NCBI GenBank assembly: GCA_028706835.1
Contig: JAQTVL010000129.1
Location: forward strand, 1 to 9,492
Source: Phycisphaerae bacterium
GTDB lineage: Bacteria > Planctomycetota > Phycisphaerae > JAJVII01
Length of the DNA stretch: 9,492 nt
Reading direction: 5' to 3'
Within the stretch, counting starts at the first letter, position 1; every line of letters begins with the position of its first letter. Positions 5,892 through 9,492 of this stretch are shown piece by piece. The notes beneath the pieces were generated by a model that saw only the letters and a program-made list of their open reading frames with translations, did not search any database and had not been told where the DNA came from. Position numbers and translations under genes: made by a program.

Positions 5892-5920
5892 TTCCCTCCC
5901 TCATTCTTCCGGGGAGGGAG
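5892..5920. repeat. purine/pyrimidine hairpin downstream of the DUF4159 gene
   Basis: CCCTCCC (5894-5900) pairs with GGGAGGG (5912-5918) around an 11-base loop, extendable by one T-A pair. It starts 45 bases beyond the stop of the leftward 797-residue gene. In that gene's direction the stem is followed by AAAAGAC and not by T residues, so it does not qualify as an intrinsic terminator. The rest of 5921-5964 shows nothing recognisable. Confidence 0.45.
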
Positions 5921-5964
5921 TCAGGGAGAGGAGTCTTCTGGCCCCCGTCTTCGGATCGCCTCGT

Positions 5965-8358
5965 TCAGTGGCTCAGCACGTAGAGCACCACGTTCGCGGA
6001 CACCTTGTAGGCGTCTTTGGACACCAGGCCTCGACAGCCGAAGCATTTGTGGTCTTCCAGGCCGCAGGTGATTGAATACGGGGAGTAGGCCGCCACCAGC
6101 CGGCCGTTCACCGTCACGCCTTCGATGACCAGTTCCTTGGCCTTGGCGGGGCTCACGGCGGCGAGCTTCTTCTCGATCTCGGCGCGGTAGGTCACCTGCG
6201 CCAGCGGGTAGAAGCCGGCAGCCCCGGCCCCGCCGCGGATCGGGTGGTCAGCCGGGAGCGTGACGAGCTTGACCTCCGGCTTGTCCTTGTAGAGTTCCGC
6301 GACCATCTCGCGGAAGCTCGTGCCGAAGTCGTTGGTCAGCTTCGGGTCGCCCGGCAGGCTGTAGATCGCGGTGTCCCGGCCGCAACAGGCGTTGGCGTAG
6401 AGGAAGCCGCCGCGGTCCAGCCAGGTGCGGATGCCCTTGATCTGCTCCTCGGAATACTTGAAGCCGTTGTGACCGGTCATGAACATGATCGGGTGATTGA
6501 GCAGTTCCACGTCTTTCGGGTCGATCACCTGGAGCTTGGTCACCACGTCGATCTTGGCCTCATCGCGGAGGTATTCGGCGAACTTCGGCCAGGCGTTCGG
6601 GTCGGGCATGTTCTCCAGCGGGTTGAGCCCGTGGGCCAGCGCCCCGATCTGGAGCGCACCCCGGACGATGTCGCCGGGCCGGCCCGAGGCGTCATTCTTC
6701 TCCGCGACGCGAGCCCGTTCGAGCTTGTCCTTCAGCCGCTCCAGGCCGGTCGCGTAGGCGGCGACGTTCGTGCCGAGCTTCATTGCGGCATCGGTCTGGG
6801 TGTTCTTCTTGTCCTGCTGCTCCCACAGGCAGCTCATATCCCTGGGGGCGAAGATGACGCTGGTGCGGCAGCCGACCTGGAGGCCCTCCAGGTCCCACTC
6901 GTTCTTGCTGATCGGATAGAAGCTGCTGAAGATCGGGTGGTCGTCGGGCAGGCGATCGACGGCGTATTCCGGCCAGGCCTGCTTGACGAAGGCGTGGAAC
7001 CCGTCGGTGAATTCCTTCTTCGAGCAGCAACTCTCGACGAAGATCGTGCCGCCCTGGTCGACGAATTCGCGCAGCTTCTTGCGTTCCGCCTCGCTGAAGG
7101 CGGGGAAGGCGTGGCCGTTAAGGAACAGGATCGGGGCGTCCAGCAGATCGACCAGGGCGACCCGCAGGTTGACGACCTGCCAGGCGACCGGCTGCTGCGA
7201 GAACTTCTGCCCGCCGTTTTCCGCCTTGTTCACGAACTGGACGAGGTGCTCGATGTCGTTGCGGTCCTCGTTCCAGTCGCCCATCTGGCCCCAGGCCAGC
7301 TTGTTGAACAGCACCGGCTTGTTGCCCTTGGCCAGGAACAGCAGGGCAAACGAGGTGTCGTAGGGGGCGCTGGGGAAGCTGCCGTCGGCCTTCTGCACGT
7401 CGATCAGGGCCTCGGCCCCTTCGCGATACCAGTCGCGCGAGCCGTAGAACTTCAGCCCGCTGATCATGCCCACGCGCTCCATCGCGTAGAGGTAATACAT
7501 CCGCCAGGCGGCGCCGCCCCGGCCGGGGTTGGTGTCCACTGCGAAGTTGCGGGCCATCCACAGCAACCCCTTGGCGATCGCCTCGTTCTGCCGGTAGTTG
7601 CCGCAGTTCTTCGCCACGCCGTTGGCGTAACCGTCCTCCTGCGACACGTCGAGCTGGTTGCCGGTGATGTACAGGCTGGCGATGCCCGCGCAGGTCATCG
7701 AGCCGTAGCCGCTGCCGGCCCGGCCCATGTCGGACCGGTAGCCCCAGCCGCCGTCTTTCAGTTGCGAGTTGAGGAAGTGCTTCTCGCTCCGCTGCCAGAC
7801 GTCCTTGGGCACGGCGACCCCGCCGAGGGCCGCCTCGTGCAGGCCGAGCAGCGCGAACTGGGTGTTCGAGTTGTCGCCCATCATCCCGGCCATGCGGGCG
7901 CCCATCGCGCCCTGCATCTTGTTGTAGCCCCAGGTGCCGGATTCGAGCTGGGATTCGATCAGCCACTTGGCGCAGGCCGCCAACTGGGCGCGATACTTGA
8001 CCGCGTCGGCGTAGCGGTAGACCATCGCCTTGAGCGAGACGATGTAGGTGTCGGTGTTGGCCACCTTGTCGAGCGACGACAAGCCGGCCTGCACCGTCTT
8101 GTCGCTCTCCGGCACGCCGGCGTTCAGCAGCGCCAGCACGTTCAGGGCGGTCGAGCCGCCCTGCCGGCCGAAGTCCTGCCAGCCGCCGTTCGCCTGCGTC
8201 TTGCGGATGTTGTCGATGGCCTTGTCGATCGCGATGCGGACCTGGTCGGGAGTGACTTCGGCCCGGAGGGGCTGGGCGGTTACGCCCATGCAGACGGCGG
8301 CGACAAGCATCAGGGCAAACACCGGGCGGGTGGAGTTGCGCCTTCGGGATACGTGCAT
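5965..8358 (-). CDS. exported protein with squalene-cyclase-like repeats and two DUF4159 domains
   Basis: The 797-residue product begins with a signal peptide (Arg-rich start, hydrophobic 13-27, cleavage likely after LRA at 33). Residues ~38-345 are alpha/alpha-barrel repeats of the prenyltransferase/squalene cyclase superfamily, with QW-like turns NGGWQDFG (57-64), SGTWGYN (140-146), DGGWGYRSD (202-210) and DGSFPS (325-330). The cyclase DxDD acid motif is not seen, so a binding role is more likely than terpene chemistry. Residues ~365-540 and ~585-797 are two DUF4159 copies. Each has a strand followed by a GH (FLNGHAFPAFS; FMTGHNGFKYS), a GG loop followed by CC (GGTIFVESCC; GGFLYANACC), an LPxDHPI block (470-476; 701-707) and a closing DA..xxxNV..Y strand. 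AAAGG lies 7 bases before the ATG. The MoxR gene diverges from it. The function of DUF4159 is not known to me. Confidence 0.88.
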   Translation of the reverse strand: MHVSRRRNSTRPVFALMLVAAVCMGVTAQPLRAEVTPDQVRIAIDKAIDNIRKTQANGGWQDFGRQGGSTALNVLALLNAGVPESDKTVQAGLSSLDKVANTDTYIVSLKAMVYRYADAVKYRAQLAACAKWLIESQLESGTWGYNKMQGAMGARMAGMMGDNSNTQFALLGLHEAALGGVAVPKDVWQRSEKHFLNSQLKDGGWGYRSDMGRAGSGYGSMTCAGIASLYITGNQLDVSQEDGYANGVAKNCGNYRQNEAIAKGLLWMARNFAVDTNPGRGGAAWRMYYLYAMERVGMISGLKFYGSRDWYREGAEALIDVQKADGSFPSAPYDTSFALLFLAKGNKPVLFNKLAWGQMGDWNEDRNDIEHLVQFVNKAENGGQKFSQQPVAWQVVNLRVALVDLLDAPILFLNGHAFPAFSEAERKKLREFVDQGGTIFVESCCSKKEFTDGFHAFVKQAWPEYAVDRLPDDHPIFSSFYPISKNEWDLEGLQVGCRTSVIFAPRDMSCLWEQQDKKNTQTDAAMKLGTNVAAYATGLERLKDKLERARVAEKNDASGRPGDIVRGALQIGALAHGLNPLENMPDPNAWPKFAEYLRDEAKIDVVTKLQVIDPKDVELLNHPIMFMTGHNGFKYSEEQIKGIRTWLDRGGFLYANACCGRDTAIYSLPGDPKLTNDFGTSFREMVAELYKDKPEVKLVTLPADHPIRGGAGAAGFYPLAQVTYRAEIEKKLAAVSPAKAKELVIEGVTVNGRLVAAYSPYSITCGLEDHKCFGCRGLVSKDAYKVSANVVLYVLSH

Positions 8359-8387
8359 GATGTCGCCTTTCGGTGGAGAGGGCTAAT

Positions 8388-8548
8388 CCGCCGGCGAAGC
8401 CGGCCTTGGAGTGCGGGGACGAAGGCCCCGCTTTCCCCGCCGCACGAAAACCGCGGATGCGGCAACATCCCGCGCCCGTGCAAAGCGGTGCCTGCGCCGC
8501 TGAAGCGGCTCCGTCACCGCACTCCACAGCGGCGGCTTCGCCGCCGCG
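8388..8548. mobile_element. MITE-like structured inverted-repeat element
   Basis: A roughly 160-base non-coding block is nearly symmetrical. The outer ends are hairpins with 3-base loops: GCCGGC/GCCGGC (8390-8404) and GCGGCGGC/GCCGCCGC (8529-8547). Two bases inward on each side lie inverted repeats TGGAGTGCGG (8407-8416) and CCGCACTCCA (8517-8526), which continue after one mismatch as GACG/CGTC. Internal hairpins also form: GTGCGG (8411-8416) with CCGCAC (8440-8445), and GCGGTG (8485-8490) with CACCGC (8515-8520) enclosing GCCGC-TGAA-GCGGC (8496-8509). No transposase is present, so if mobile it is non-autonomous. No convincing target-site duplication was found. Similar TGGAGTGCGG-ended repeats are, from memory, common in planctomycete genomes. 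It fills most of the divergent spacer and ends about 30 bases before the DUF4159 gene start. Confidence 0.6.
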
Positions 8549-8584
8549 AAAACACTAGTCGTGGCATCCCGACGCCTATTCGGT

Positions 8585-8597
8585 TAGATTATAGATC
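8585..8597 (+). promoter_or_regulatory. AT-rich patch, possible -10 region of the moxR-type gene
   Basis: An AT-rich stretch (TAGATTATAGATC) holds -10-like hexamers such as TATAGA (8590-8595), about 45 bases before the ATG. No convincing -35 is seen upstream, where the inverted-repeat element ends at 8548. This is only a weak suggestion of promoter position. Confidence 0.25.
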
Positions 8598-8641
8598 ATC
8601 GTCATCCGTTTCGGTAGCAACTTCAGCGACCAGGAGCACCC

Positions 8642-9492
<851 letters not shown>

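Noticed and set aside
5752..5904. N-terminal extension of the acetyltransferase from an ATG at 5904
   Set aside because: The added segment is a translation of the G-run tract and passes through the promoter and Shine-Dalgarno site of the real start at 5751.
8380..8560. Target-site duplication around the inverted-repeat element
   Set aside because: Only CTA trinucleotides at 8383 and 8554 could be matched, at unequal distances from the ends; this is too short to be meaningful.

Overview
The window is GC-rich, densely coded DNA that looks like a planctomycete chromosome, most likely a Phycisphaerae-type lineage. This is an inference from four things: a tandem-DUF4159/prenyltransferase-repeat protein sitting divergently from a MoxR ATPase, HEAT-repeat and lipoprotein genes, an archaeal-type ornithine cyclodeaminase, and a structured intergenic repeat with TGGAGTGCGG/CCGCACTCCA ends of a kind I associate with planctomycetes. 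No rRNA, tRNA, CRISPR array, transposase or phage gene was seen.

Left block (2-3942, + strand): the 3' end of a HEAT-like helical-repeat gene, a UvrC-like gene, a small lipoprotein gene and an exported UshA-type metallophosphatase run in one direction with gaps of 28, 52 and 15 bases. A plausible sigma70-type promoter overlaps the UvrC-like stop codon, so the lipoprotein/phosphatase pair may be its own unit. The UvrC-like protein keeps the four-cysteine cluster and the UVR (UvrB-binding) helix pair. It appears to have lost the GIY-YIG catalytic residues and lacks the RNase H-like nuclease and HhH domains.

Middle block (3946-5751, - strand): a GNAT acetyltransferase gene with a good extended -10 promoter is followed by a stand-alone ornithine cyclodeaminase of the archaeal TIGR00300 (LOR/SDH) family. 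Between them lies a heptad-repeat hairpin that runs straight into a T tract and then into the cyclodeaminase ribosome binding site. That arrangement would fit a terminator or attenuator. The cyclodeaminase and the phosphatase converge with only 3 bases between their stop codons.

Right block (5752-9492): a 213-base spacer holds a G-run tract (12 runs of G) and a purine/pyrimidine hairpin. It is followed by an exported 797-residue protein (- strand) made of squalene-cyclase-like alpha/alpha repeats plus two DUF4159 copies. The MoxR-type AAA+ ATPase gene reads the other way and runs off the window. The 283-base divergent spacer is more than half filled by a roughly 160-base, nested-hairpin, inverted-repeat element that looks like a small non-autonomous (MITE-like) insertion.

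The items most worth following up are the apparently nuclease-dead UvrC paralogue, the MITE-like element between the DUF4159 and MoxR genes, and the heptad hairpin in front of the cyclodeaminase gene.
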